Positions 8,856 to 17,284 of a DNA stretch of 64,000 nt are shown piece after piece (position 1 is the stretch's first letter; each line of letters begins with the position of its first letter). The position numbers and the translations under genes are program-made. The stretch spans positions 49,343-113,342 of the forward strand of contig NZ_RCIH01000010.1 of NCBI RefSeq assembly GCF_003675855.1, given 5' to 3'. A model generated the notes under the pieces. It was given only the letters and a program-made list of their open reading frames with translations. It was not told the origin of the DNA and did not search any database. This stretch comes from Halostella salina. Its GTDB lineage: Archaea; Halobacteriota; Halobacteria; Halobacteriales; Natronoarchaeaceae.

Positions 8856-9857
8856 TTAGCTGACGAGGTTGTACGCGCTCTTGGCGAGGCGCATCCCGGT
8901 CCCGCCCGACTCGACGACGTAGTAGGGCCGCAGGTCCGCGCCGAACTTCGCCTTGTAGCGACAGAGCCGCTCGGTGTTCGCGCCGACCAGGTCGTACTGG
9001 TGGACCGAGTCGAGCGCCGGGTCCTCGACGATGTCCCGGATGATCCCCCAGTGAAGCAGCCCGTTGACGCCGGTGCCGTCGTACTCGGCGCGCGTGCCGC
9101 CCTGCCAGAAGTAGGCCGAGTCGTTCGAGTAGAGCGCGACGATGCCGCTCAGGAACTCCCCGTCGGGGGCGCGGGCGACGTACACGCGACAGCGGTCGCC
9201 GAGCCGGTCGACGAGGTCGCGCACGAACGGCCACGAGACGGGGAGCGACGAGTCGGTGTCGTCGTAGCGCTCGGCGGTGCGCTCGAACACGCGTTTGGCC
9301 GCCGTCCGCCCCTCGACGGCGAGTTCGGCGTCGGACGCCTGCGCGTCGCGGATCTCCCGCCGGAGGCTGCTGCTGAAGGAGCCGAGCACGTCGTCGAGCG
9401 AGCGGCCGTCGAGCGGGAGCCGGTACGTGAAGGAGGGGTCGACCGAGAGGTCCGACCAGTCGAACGGCCGCGGGTCGTCGTAGTCGGGGGTCGTGACCGT
9501 CCGGAACAGGGTGTTCGAGGCGGTCGCGTCCAGTTCGTCGACGACCCCCTCGGCGAAGCGCCGGTTCAGCTTCTCCCGCTTGCGTCGCTTGGGCGAGTTC
9601 GGCATCAGGATCGGCCCCATGTGAGGGACGCTCATCGACGGCGGCGGGGAGGTGACGACGCGGCCGATGGAGCCGTCGCGGACGAACGCGGGGAACAGCG
9701 CGACCGCCTGCTGGCCCTTGAACCCGCCGAGCAGCCGGAGGTCCGCGACGGTGTGGTCGTCGAGCGCGCGAAGCGCCTCCGGCGTGTGAAACACGTCGAA
9801 CCCGGCGGACGGCAGTGCGTCCCCCCAGTCGTCGAGGGAGAGGTGTTCGATGTTCAT
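8856..9857 (-). CDS. FemAB/GNAT-like acyltransferase
   Basis: A 333-residue protein with the FemAB-like double-GNAT layout. Diagnostic pieces are GGFKGQQAVALFPAF in the N-terminal half, SSLRREIRDAQ in the middle, and the C-terminal LSGIVALYSNDSAYFWQGGT and RLCRYKAKFGADLRPYYVV. It is the last gene of the minus-strand operon, 10 bases after the deacetylase-like gene. It also has its own TAACAAAG-type element (9885-9893, reverse strand) about 32 bases before the start. A paralogue lies at 19620-20624. Known: such proteins transfer acetyl, aminoacyl or peptidyl groups to amino sugars or peptides. Here it may decorate the amino-sugar uronate made by the operon (inference). Confidence 0.8.
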   Translation of the reverse strand: MNIEHLSLDDWGDALPSAGFDVFHTPEALRALDDHTVADLRLLGGFKGQQAVALFPAFVRDGSIGRVVTSPPPSMSVPHMGPILMPNSPKRRKREKLNRRFAEGVVDELDATASNTLFRTVTTPDYDDPRPFDWSDLSVDPSFTYRLPLDGRSLDDVLGSFSSSLRREIRDAQASDAELAVEGRTAAKRVFERTAERYDDTDSSLPVSWPFVRDLVDRLGDRCRVYVARAPDGEFLSGIVALYSNDSAYFWQGGTRAEYDGTGVNGLLHWGIIRDIVEDPALDSVHQYDLVGANTERLCRYKAKFGADLRPYYVVESGGTGMRLAKSAYNLVS

Positions 9858-9867
9858 TCGGTGTCCG

Positions 9868-10839
9868 TCACTCGTCGGACCGGGGCTTTGTTATCCGCCG
9901 TATACCCTCGTCGGGGGGCGCGGCGTCGCCGTCCGCCGGAGCGAGGGTTCGGTACAGCTGGCCGGGCGGACCGACCCACCCGGACAGCTCCTGCGCTCGC
10001 TCTATCAGCCGGCGGTACAGCCGACAGTAGCCGGGGAACTCGTCCTCGTTGAAAAACCGGGGGTGCCAGAGGACGGTCATGACCGCGTCGTTGGCCGCCG
10101 CCTCGAACAGCAGGTCCTCGCAGGCGTCGAACGCGCGGTCGAACGACCGGCCGGGGTCCGGGAGCGCGACCTCCATCGCGGTCAGCGGGAAGACGACGAA
10201 CTCGTCGTCGAACGGCCGGACCGGGTCGTAGCCGTGCCGGAAGCCGTACTCGCTGGCCGACCCGAGGCTGGCGTCGTACCGGAGTCCGGCCTCGGTGTGG
10301 TGCCGCCAGGTGTCGGGGACGTCGAGGTTGAGGTAGTGCTGTCGCCCGCCGACGACGGGGTGACCGAGCACGTCCTCCAGCACCGCCTTCTCGTGGCGGA
10401 GCCGTTCCGGGTCGCGGTACGACCCGTAGGAGCCGTGCAGGCCGACCTCCCAGCCGTCCCCGTCAAGCCCTCTGATCGCGTCGGCGATCGCCGGCGACTC
10501 GATATCGTACCGCCCGAGGTGCTGGATCCACCGCTCCGGCCGGAGCCACTCGCGGGGCGGCTGGTCGCGGAACAGGTGTGGCTCGTTCAGGAAGTAAAAC
10601 GCCGACCGCACCCCCAGATCCGACTCCAGGTCCCGGATCTCGTCGAACTGCCAGTACGGGTTCCGACCGGGGAGCGCGGTCCGCAGGTGGTAGCCCGGGC
10701 GCTCCTGGAGCGCGTAGTAGATCGACTGGTACGTCTTGTACGGCCGGTCCACGTCGTGGGTGAGACAGAGCGCGAACTCGTGGCCGTCGGGGACCGCGTC
10801 GCCGTCTCCGCCGTCCGGCCCGGCGTTCCCGTCAGGCAC
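9868..10839 (-). CDS. Polysaccharide deacetylase-like (NodB-fold) protein
   Basis: A 323-residue protein beginning with GTG at 10839, overlapping the 2-epimerase stop by 8 bases. FALCLTHDVDRPYKTYQ carries the NodB-like first metal motif (THDVD). Further on are GWEVGLHGSYGSYRD (the HG..SY motif), EHKAVLEDVLGHPV-type text and AVMTVLWHPRFFN. These mark a TIM-barrel carbohydrate esterase 4-like enzyme that removes N-acetyl groups from sugars. There is no export signal, so it probably acts on a cytoplasmic, lipid-linked intermediate. It may tailor the diacetamido sugar; this is inference. Confidence 0.82.
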   Translation of the reverse strand: MPDGNAGPDGGDGDAVPDGHEFALCLTHDVDRPYKTYQSIYYALQERPGYHLRTALPGRNPYWQFDEIRDLESDLGVRSAFYFLNEPHLFRDQPPREWLRPERWIQHLGRYDIESPAIADAIRGLDGDGWEVGLHGSYGSYRDPERLRHEKAVLEDVLGHPVVGGRQHYLNLDVPDTWRHHTEAGLRYDASLGSASEYGFRHGYDPVRPFDDEFVVFPLTAMEVALPDPGRSFDRAFDACEDLLFEAAANDAVMTVLWHPRFFNEDEFPGYCRLYRRLIERAQELSGWVGPPGQLYRTLAPADGDAAPPDEGIRRITKPRSDE

Positions 10840-11893
10840 CGTCCAGCACCTCCCGGACCGTCTCGGCCGCGGTCCCGTCGCCGTACAGCGGCGGCCGGTC
10901 GGGCGGGGCGAAGTCCGCGGCGAGCGCCTCCCGGATCGCCGACTCGGCCGCCCCGACGAGCACGTTCCAGCCGCAGTCGACCGTCTCGGTCCACTCCGTC
11001 TCGTCCCGGAGCGTCACGCAGGGCGTGTCGAGGTAGAACGCCTCCTTCTGGACGCCGCCGGAGTCCGTGGCGACGCGCTCGGCCCCGTCGAGCAGGCGGA
11101 CGAAATCGAGGTAGCCGACCGGCTCGATCAGCCGGACCTCGTCGGCGTACGTCTCCCAGAGGCCGTGCTCCTCCAGTGCGCCGACGGTCCGGGGGTGGAC
11201 CGGGAACACGACCGGCCGCGGCGCGGCGGCCAGCCCGGACATGATCGCGTCGAGGCGGTCGGGGTCGTCGGTGTTCCCGGCGCGGTGGACCGTCGCGAGG
11301 ACGTAGCCGCCGTCGTCGACGCCGAGCTCGTCGAGAATAGACGACTCCGCGGCGGCTCGCTCCCGGGCGTGGAGGATCGCGTCCTGCATCACGTCGCCGG
11401 TGACGGTGACCCCGTCGGTGAGCCCCTCCGCGCGGAGGTTCGCCGCCGCGTCCTCGCTGGGCGCGAACAGCAGGTCGGCGGCGTGGTCGGTGAGCACGCG
11501 GTTGACCTCCTCCGGCATCGCCCAGTTGCCGCTCCGGAGACCGGCCTCGACGTGGGCGACGGTCGCGTCCTCCTTCGCCGCGACGACCGCCCCGGCCAGC
11601 GTGGAGTTGGTGTCGCCGTAGAGCAACACGGCGTCGGGCTCCTCGGCGTCGACCAGCCGCTCGATCCCGGTCATCATCTCGGCGGTCTGGGTGGCGTGGG
11701 AAGCCGAGCCGACGCCGAGGTGGTGGTCCGGCTCCGGGATGTCGAGTTCCTCGAAGAACACGTCCGAGAGGCCCTCGTCGTAGTGCTGACCGGTGTGGAC
11801 GAGCACCTCGTCGTGGCCGTCCCGGAGCGCACGCGAGACGGGGAACGCCTTCACGAACTGGGGGCGCGCGCCGACGACGGTGAGCACCTTCAT
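10832..11893 (-). CDS. UDP-N-acetylglucosamine 2-epimerase (WecB/WbpI family)
   Basis: A 353-residue non-hydrolysing epimerase with family motifs: VGARPQFVKAFPVSRAL at the N-terminus, TGQHYDEGLSDVFFEEL, GDTNSTLAGA, HVEAGLRSGNW and RVATDSGGVQKEAFYL. Known reaction: inversion at C2 of UDP-GlcNAc, or of UDP-GlcNAc(3NAc)A for WbpI. It shares an operon with a 3-dehydrogenase, aminotransferase, acetyltransferase and 6-dehydrogenase, so the WbpI role (forming UDP-ManNAc(3NAc)A) is more likely than plain WecB; the sequence alone does not decide. The start overlaps the GT2 stop (ATGA). Confidence 0.9.
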   Translation of the reverse strand: MKVLTVVGARPQFVKAFPVSRALRDGHDEVLVHTGQHYDEGLSDVFFEELDIPEPDHHLGVGSASHATQTAEMMTGIERLVDAEEPDAVLLYGDTNSTLAGAVVAAKEDATVAHVEAGLRSGNWAMPEEVNRVLTDHAADLLFAPSEDAAANLRAEGLTDGVTVTGDVMQDAILHARERAAAESSILDELGVDDGGYVLATVHRAGNTDDPDRLDAIMSGLAAAPRPVVFPVHPRTVGALEEHGLWETYADEVRLIEPVGYLDFVRLLDGAERVATDSGGVQKEAFYLDTPCVTLRDETEWTETVDCGWNVLVGAAESAIREALAADFAPPDRPPLYGDGTAAETVREVLDGA

Positions 11894-12894
11894 CGCCCGT
11901 CACCCCACGCGCCGCGTTCGAGGCTCTCGTTGTGTCGTTTGTCGAAGATCATCGCCAGCGTGCAGAGCGTCCCGCCGAGCAGCAGGAACAGCAGCCCGAC
12001 CGCGCCGCCGACGAGTCCCGCGCCGGCGGTCACCGCGGCCCCCGCGAGCGCGAGCCCCGAGACCCCCCCGAACACGCCGAGCGCGTACAGGAACACGAGG
12101 GGGTGGAAGTCGTACACGAGGTATCTGGTCTTGAGCCGCCAGAGGAACCCGGAGAGCAGCAGCGCCGACAGCCGGGGCACGAACTCGGTGTACCGGATGC
12201 CGCTCTGCTCGTCGCCGTACACAGCCTCCATCGGCACGTCCGCGACGCGCAGCCCCCGCGTGTTGAGCTTCACGAGGATGTCGTTGCAGAAGCCGTACCG
12301 GTCGTAGAGGTTGTCGAAGTCGAGCCGCTCCAGCGCCCGCAGGGAAACCGCCGTGTAGCCGTTCTGCGGGTCGACCATCCGCCAGTAGCCGCTCGCCACC
12401 TTCGTGAGGAAGGTGAGCACCGAGTTGCCGAACAGCCGCCAGCGGCTCATCCCGTCCCAGTGCTCCGGCGAGATGAGCCGGTTCCCCTTCGCGTAGTCGG
12501 CCTCGCCCGAGACCACCGGCTCGATGATCCGGTGGAGGATGTCCGGGTCCATCTGCCCGTCGCCGTTCATCACGGCGGTCACGTCGAGCCCGTCCTCCCG
12601 GGCGCGCTCGTAGCCGGTCTTTATCGCCGCGCCGACGCCGCGGTTCTCCTCGTGGCGGATCGGCACCACCCGCGGAGTGAAGGCGACGCCGCCGTCCGCG
12701 ACCGGCGGGTCCGCCGGCCGGGCGTTCGCCGTCGCGGCGTGTCGCCGGATCTCCGCCCACGTGTCGTCCGTCGAACGGTCGTCGACGACGTACGCGCGGT
12801 CGACGAAGGCCGGGAGCGTGTCGATCACCTCGCCGACGAACCCCGCCTCGTTGTACGCCGGCACGACGACGCCGACAGTTTTGCCCCGGTACAT
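11890..12894 (-). CDS. Membrane-anchored family 2 glycosyltransferase (dolichyl-phosphate sugar synthase type)
   Basis: A 334-residue protein. The N-terminal GT-A domain has VVPAYNEAGFVGEVIDTLP, VVDDRSTDDTWAEI and MNGDGQMDPDIL, with the metal- and nucleotide-binding Asp residues expected of GT2. Two hydrophobic segments at the C-terminus (FHPLVFLYALGVFGGVSGLA; GLVGGAVGLLFLLLGGTL) anchor it. Layout and length match dolichyl-phosphate mannose or glucose synthases. Likely role: charging a dolichyl phosphate or extending a lipid-linked glycan with the sugar from this operon. It overlaps the epimerase by 4 bases and follows the dehydrogenase with a 2-base gap. Confidence 0.88.
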   Translation of the reverse strand: MYRGKTVGVVVPAYNEAGFVGEVIDTLPAFVDRAYVVDDRSTDDTWAEIRRHAATANARPADPPVADGGVAFTPRVVPIRHEENRGVGAAIKTGYERAREDGLDVTAVMNGDGQMDPDILHRIIEPVVSGEADYAKGNRLISPEHWDGMSRWRLFGNSVLTFLTKVASGYWRMVDPQNGYTAVSLRALERLDFDNLYDRYGFCNDILVKLNTRGLRVADVPMEAVYGDEQSGIRYTEFVPRLSALLLSGFLWRLKTRYLVYDFHPLVFLYALGVFGGVSGLALAGAAVTAGAGLVGGAVGLLFLLLGGTLCTLAMIFDKRHNESLERGAWGDGR

Positions 12895-12896
12895 CG

Positions 12897-14261
12897 TTAT
12901 CCGCTCCCGACGGTGTAGACGTGGTGGTCGGTGTCCTCAAGGTCGAGCGCGTCGCGGCCGTCGACCACGACGAGGTCGTCGTCGAACGCCGTCCAGTCGA
13001 TCCCCTCGAACTCCTCGTGGTCGGTGACCAGGACGGCGGCGTCGAGGTCGAGTTCGGTGAGCGAGTCGACCGACGCGCCGTAGGCGTCGAACTCCGAGAA
13101 GTCCTCGATCATCGGGTCGGCCGCGACGACCGTCGCGCCGAACTGGTTCAGCTTCTCGGCGATCGGCCTGGCGGGCGTCTTCCGCGTCTCCTTGACGCCC
13201 GGGCGGTAGGTGACGCCGAGGACCAGCACCGCCGCGTCCTCGACGTGCGTGCCGACGCGCTGCAGCCCCTCGACGAGCTTGCGGACGGCGAAGGTCGGCA
13301 TCCCGTCGTTGACCTCGCGGGCCGTCCGGAGCAGCGGCGCGTCGCTCGCCAGCTCCCGGATCAGGAAGTACGGGTAGTAGGGGATGCAGTGGCCGCCGAC
13401 GCCGACGCCGGGGTCGTGGATCTCGCAGAACGGCTGCGTGTTCGCCACCTCGATGGCCTCGTTGACGTCGATCCCCAGTTCGTCCGTGAACGTCGCCAGC
13501 TCGTTGGCCAGCGCGATGTTGACGTCGCGGTAGACCCCCTCGAACACCTTCACGCACTCGGCGGTCGTCGCGTCGCTCACCGGCACCACGTCGTTGACCG
13601 TGAGTTCGCCGTAGACGGTTTCGGCGACCGCGGTGCTCTCGGCGTCGGTCCCGCCGACCACCTTCGGGTACGCGCCGCGGATGTCCTTCAGCGCGCGGCC
13701 GCTGGAGGTCCGCTCCGGGCAGAACGCCAGCCCGAACTGGTCGGCCGCGAGGCCGCTCTCCTCGACCAGCACCGGTTCGACCACGTCCTCGCAGGTGCCC
13801 GGCGGCACGGTCGATTCGACGAACACGGCGTCGCCCGCCTCCAGCCCGCTGGCGATGTCGCGCACGGCGGTCCGGAGGTTCGAGAGGTCCGGATGCTGGT
13901 CCTCGCGGAGCGTCGTCGGCACGATGACGACGTGGACGCTGGCCTCGCTCGCGGCCGCCGGAGGGTCGGCCGAGGCGCGGAACGCCCCGGCGTTGACCGC
14001 CGCGGAGGTGAGTTCGGGCAGCCGGGGTTCGCCCTCGACGTGGCAGTCGCCGTCGTTGATCCGCGCGACGACCTCCTCGTCCACGTCGACGCCGACCACG
14101 TTGCTCGTGACGCCCGCGTACACGACCGCCAGCGGCAGGCCCATCTTGCCCAGCCCGTACACCGCGACCGGCACGTCGCCGTCGACAAAGGCGTCGCGGC
14201 GCTCCGCGAGCGACGAGCCGACGCCGTACAGCTTCGCCGCCCCGTCCTCCCTGAGCTTCAC
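12897..14261 (-). CDS. Nucleotide-sugar 6-dehydrogenase (UDP-GlcNAc/ManNAc dehydrogenase type)
   Basis: A 454-residue UDP-sugar dehydrogenase with the N-terminal NAD-binding motif VYGLGKMGLPLAVVYAG, the central VESTVPPGTCEDVV, and the active-site Cys in GVGGHCIPYYPYF. The C-terminal UDP-binding domain contains LGVTYRPGVKETRKTPA. The enzyme oxidises C6 of a UDP-amino sugar to the uronate with two NAD+. The relatives are WbpA/WecC-type enzymes rather than UDP-glucose dehydrogenase, judged from the operon and the CIPYYPYF active site. It overlaps the 3-dehydrogenase gene by ATGA. Probably the first committed step of the diacetamido-uronate pathway. Confidence 0.88.
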   Translation of the reverse strand: MKLREDGAAKLYGVGSSLAERRDAFVDGDVPVAVYGLGKMGLPLAVVYAGVTSNVVGVDVDEEVVARINDGDCHVEGEPRLPELTSAAVNAGAFRASADPPAAASEASVHVVIVPTTLREDQHPDLSNLRTAVRDIASGLEAGDAVFVESTVPPGTCEDVVEPVLVEESGLAADQFGLAFCPERTSSGRALKDIRGAYPKVVGGTDAESTAVAETVYGELTVNDVVPVSDATTAECVKVFEGVYRDVNIALANELATFTDELGIDVNEAIEVANTQPFCEIHDPGVGVGGHCIPYYPYFLIRELASDAPLLRTAREVNDGMPTFAVRKLVEGLQRVGTHVEDAAVLVLGVTYRPGVKETRKTPARPIAEKLNQFGATVVAADPMIEDFSEFDAYGASVDSLTELDLDAAVLVTDHEEFEGIDWTAFDDDLVVVDGRDALDLEDTDHHVYTVGSG

Positions 14262-15235
14262 GCCTGACGCACCTCCTGTTGCCGCTCGACCCGGTCAGCG
14301 GCGGTCCCGTCGATGCGGTTGGCGATAGACAGCGCCCGGAGCCCGTCCTCGCCGGTGACGACCGGCTCCCCGCCCGTCTCGACCGACTCGGCGAACGCCG
14401 CCAGCTCCTTCTTCAGCGGCTCGCCGTTGTCGACGGTCGGGCGCTCGATGACCGTCTCGTTGCGGTAGCGCACGTCGCCGTCGCGTTCGACGTACTCGGG
14501 GAGCGAGTGGCGGTGGATGCCGACGGTCTGTTTCATGTAGTCGACGTTCACCTGACACTCCCGGGCGGTGATCGAGAGCTGTCGGACCCGCTCCTGCGTG
14601 ACGCGGCTGGCCGTCAGCGTGCCGACGACGCCGCCGTCGAACTGGAGCGAGGCGGTCACGTAGGGGTCGTCGGGCGACCGGAACGCCTCGACGGTCGAGA
14701 GGTCGTCGTCGACCAGCGACAGCACCACGTCGATGTCGTGGATCATGAGGTCGAGGACGGCGCTGTCGCCGATCTCGCGGTCGACCGGCGGCCCGAGGCG
14801 ACGCGCGTCGACGGCGAGCACGTCGAGGTCCGGGACGATGTCCTGCAGCGTCCGGACCGCCGGATTGAACCGCTCGACGTGGCCGACCTGCAGCGTCAGG
14901 CCGGCCGCCCGGGCGGTCTCGATGAGGTCCCGACCCGCTTCGGGGTCCTCGACGAACGGTTTCTCGACGAGGACGTGGGTGCCGCGGTCCATCGCGTCCT
15001 TCGCGACCGCGTAGTGGTACTCCGTGGGGACGGTCACCGAGACGGCGTCGACGGCGGTCAGCACGCCCTCAGTCGAGAGGACGCGGGCGTCGTAGTCCTC
15101 GGCGACCGCCTCGGCACGCTCCGTGTCCTGGTCGGCGACGGCGAACAGTTCGACGTTCGGTAGCTCGCGATACACCCGGGCGTGGTGGCGTCCCATACTG
15201 CCGACGCCGATGACTCCGGCTCTGATCTCAGACAT
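14258..15235 (-). CDS. Gfo/Idh/MocA oxidoreductase (UDP-sugar 3-dehydrogenase, WbpB-like)
   Basis: A 325-residue protein. The N-terminal Rossmann motif is GVIGVGSMGRHHARVYRELP, followed by the NAD(P)-site VTVPTEYHY and the conserved EKPF motif (HVLVEKPFVEDPEAG). The C-terminal alpha/beta domain carries DLMIHDIDVVLSL, with the usual active-site His/Asp. WbpB-type members oxidise C3 of UDP-GlcNAcA to the 3-keto sugar. Its neighbour at 15228 is the matching aminotransferase, and the two overlap by 8 bases, as do WbpB/WbpE partners elsewhere. Exact substrate is inferred from context. Confidence 0.85.
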   Translation of the reverse strand: MSEIRAGVIGVGSMGRHHARVYRELPNVELFAVADQDTERAEAVAEDYDARVLSTEGVLTAVDAVSVTVPTEYHYAVAKDAMDRGTHVLVEKPFVEDPEAGRDLIETARAAGLTLQVGHVERFNPAVRTLQDIVPDLDVLAVDARRLGPPVDREIGDSAVLDLMIHDIDVVLSLVDDDLSTVEAFRSPDDPYVTASLQFDGGVVGTLTASRVTQERVRQLSITARECQVNVDYMKQTVGIHRHSLPEYVERDGDVRYRNETVIERPTVDNGEPLKKELAAFAESVETGGEPVVTGEDGLRALSIANRIDGTAADRVERQQEVRQA

Positions 15236-16313
15236 TGTCGTAGGTGTGGAGGCTGTCGGTGATCCGGCGCAGGTCGCTCCCGTCCAGCCCCTGGTGGACG
15301 GGCAGCGACAGCACTGTCTCGGCGGCGCGCTCGGCGTTCGGGGCGTCCGCGTCGGCGTCCGCGTACGCCGGCTGGTCGTGGATCGGTCGGGGGTAGTACA
15401 CCGCGGTGTCGACGCCGCGGTCGTCGAGGTGGCTCCGCAGCGCGTCGCGGTCGGCCGTCCGAACCGTGTACTGGTGGAACGCGTGCGTCCGGCCGTCGGG
15501 TTCGACGGGTGCGGTCACCCCCTCCACCTCGCGGACCGCGTCGGTCAGCGTCGCCGCGTTGGCTCGCCGCGCCTCGACGTTGTCCGGCAACTTCGTCAGC
15601 TGTGCCCGGCCGATGGCCGCGGCGATGCTGGTCATCCGGAAGTTGTGGCCCACCTCGGCGTGCTCGTACGTGTCGGTTCGGCCGTGGTTGACGAAGCGGG
15701 CGGCGCGCTCGGCCACGTCCTCTCGGTCGGTCGTGATCATGCCGCCCTCCCCCGTGGTCATGTTCTTGGTCGGGTAGAACGAGAAGCAGGCGGCGTCCGC
15801 GAGCGAGCCGACGGGGTCGCCGCGGTACTCAGCCCCGTGTGCCTGCGCGGCGTCCTCGACCAGCGCGAGGTCGTGCTCGTCGGCGATCCCGCGGAGGCGG
15901 TCCATCTCAGCGGGGAGGCCGTACAGGTGGACCGCGAGGACCGCGTCGACGTCGCCTTCGCGGGCGATCCGCTCGACTGCGTCGGGGTCGAGGTTGTACG
16001 TCCGGGGGTCGACGTCGGCGAACACCGGCTCCGCGCCGGCGAAGCGAACGGCGTTCGCGCTCGCGATGAAGGAAAACGGCGTCGTGACGACGCGGTCGCC
16101 CTCGCCGATCCCGAGCGCCTCGAACGCCGCGTGGAGCGCGGTCGTCCCGTTCGAGGTGGCGACCGCCCGGTCCGCGCCGCAGTACTGGGCGAACTCGGAC
16201 TCGAACTGCCGGACGAGGGGGCCGTCCGCGACGTAGCCGTCGTCCAGCACGTCGGCGACGCGCCGCTTCTCCTCCTCGCCGATGTCGGGGGCTGCGATGG
16301 GGATCGAACTCAT
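15228..16313 (-). CDS. DegT/DnrJ/EryC1/StrS sugar aminotransferase (WbpE-like)
   Basis: A 361-residue PLP-dependent sugar aminotransferase. It has SNGTTALHAAFEALG (phosphate binding), VHLYGLPAEMDRL, VEDAAQAHGAEYRG, and the PLP lysine in FSFYPTKNMTTGEGGMITT. Known reaction: amination of a 3-keto or 4-keto UDP-sugar using glutamate. Placed between the Gfo/Idh 3-dehydrogenase and a hexapeptide acetyltransferase, it fits WbpE, which forms UDP-GlcNAc(3NH2)A. It overlaps the acetyltransferase stop by 4 bases (ATGA) and the oxidoreductase start by 8. Confidence 0.88.
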   Translation of the reverse strand: MSSIPIAAPDIGEEEKRRVADVLDDGYVADGPLVRQFESEFAQYCGADRAVATSNGTTALHAAFEALGIGEGDRVVTTPFSFIASANAVRFAGAEPVFADVDPRTYNLDPDAVERIAREGDVDAVLAVHLYGLPAEMDRLRGIADEHDLALVEDAAQAHGAEYRGDPVGSLADAACFSFYPTKNMTTGEGGMITTDREDVAERAARFVNHGRTDTYEHAEVGHNFRMTSIAAAIGRAQLTKLPDNVEARRANAATLTDAVREVEGVTAPVEPDGRTHAFHQYTVRTADRDALRSHLDDRGVDTAVYYPRPIHDQPAYADADADAPNAERAAETVLSLPVHQGLDGSDLRRITDSLHTYDNV

Positions 16314-16894
16314 GCTATCGCGTTCCCCTCCTGCAACGGCTCGGGTAGCGGCCCGAACTCCACCGGGACGCCCATCGCCAGCGTGTCGGGCGGGACGTTC
16401 CGGTCGACGACCGCGCCGGCGGCGACGAACGACCCCTCGCCGACGGTGACGCCGGGCAGGATCGTCGCGTTCGCCCCGACGGAGACGCCGTCCTCGATCG
16501 TCGGCCCCTCCAGCTCCGTCGTCCCCCGAACCGGGTAAGCGTCGTTCGTGAGGACGGCCCGCGGCCCGAGGAACACGTTGTCCCCGACCGTCGTCTCCGG
16601 GGGCACGTACACGCCCGTCTGGACGCTGACGTGTGACCCGACCGTGACCCGGCCGTCGACGACGGTGTCGGTGCCGACGACCACGTCGTCGCCGAACGTC
16701 GAGTCCTCGCGCACGAGGACGCCGTGGCCGGTGACGAACTCGTCGCCGGCCTCCACGTCGCCGTACACGATCGACCCGTGACGGACGACCGAGTCGTCGC
16801 CGAGCACCGTCGGCCCGGGGTCGTCGCAGTAGTCGTAGCCGACGGTCGCGCCGTCGTCGATCCGCGTGCCGTCGCCGGTCACGACCGACGCCAC
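16310..16894 (-). CDS. Left-handed beta-helix N-acetyltransferase (WbpD-like)
   Basis: A 194-residue protein made of hexapeptide repeats from about residue 8 to 175 (for example FGDDVVVGTDTVVDGRVTVG, GVSVGANATILPGVTVGEGS). It has the conserved Asn of sugar N-acetyltransferases in AVLTNDAYPV. WbpD-type members acetylate the 3-amino group of UDP-GlcNAc(3NH2)A with acetyl-CoA. The start is GTG at 16894, the first gene of the eight-gene operon. The leader is long: a TAACAAAGG-type element sits at 17044-17053, about 150 bases upstream. The family is secure; the substrate is inferred from the operon. Confidence 0.85.
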   Translation of the reverse strand: MASVVTGDGTRIDDGATVGYDYCDDPGPTVLGDDSVVRHGSIVYGDVEAGDEFVTGHGVLVREDSTFGDDVVVGTDTVVDGRVTVGSHVSVQTGVYVPPETTVGDNVFLGPRAVLTNDAYPVRGTTELEGPTIEDGVSVGANATILPGVTVGEGSFVAAGAVVDRNVPPDTLAMGVPVEFGPLPEPLQEGNAIA

Positions 16895-17284
16895 GGGATC
16901 ACCTCCGGCGACGGTTCCCGACCCGCCGGTGGCGGGCGCTGTTCGGACGGTCCGTTGCTGGTTGATGACGTATGCCGGGCAGTACGCCCCCGGACACCCT
17001 GTGCAAGCGGCATGAAAGGCTACTCCCTGCTTATCAGGCGGTCACCTTTGTTATTGAGCGCCTTTCCAACAGGTATGAGCGCCCTTCACGCCGCCCGTGG
17101 CGGTGCGCGGCGCGAGCGACGCCCTTCCGGCCGTTCGGTCGACTGCCGGGGTACACTGGCGTATAGCATTGTTACCGTGACTGTAACCGGTATGTAACAA
17201 AGTGGTGATACCCGGATACCACGCTCTAGGAGTCGTCCGAACGGGCATGTGGCAAGATCAGCGACGACAGACCGCGTCCAATTA
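16895..17284. promoter_or_regulatory. Divergent promoter region of the glycan operon and the DUF7344-type gene
   Basis: About 390 bases. It contains TAACAAAGGT on the minus strand (17044-17053), TAACAAAGTG on the plus strand (17195-17204), and an inverted repeat TTGTTAC (17170-17176) / GTAACAA (17194-17200) with another GTAAC half-site between. A 44-codon minus-strand ORF from ATG 17013 overlaps the acetyltransferase start but looks non-coding (Pro/Ser/Arg-rich). The region probably binds a regulator through the GTAAC half-sites (inference). Confidence 0.5.
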
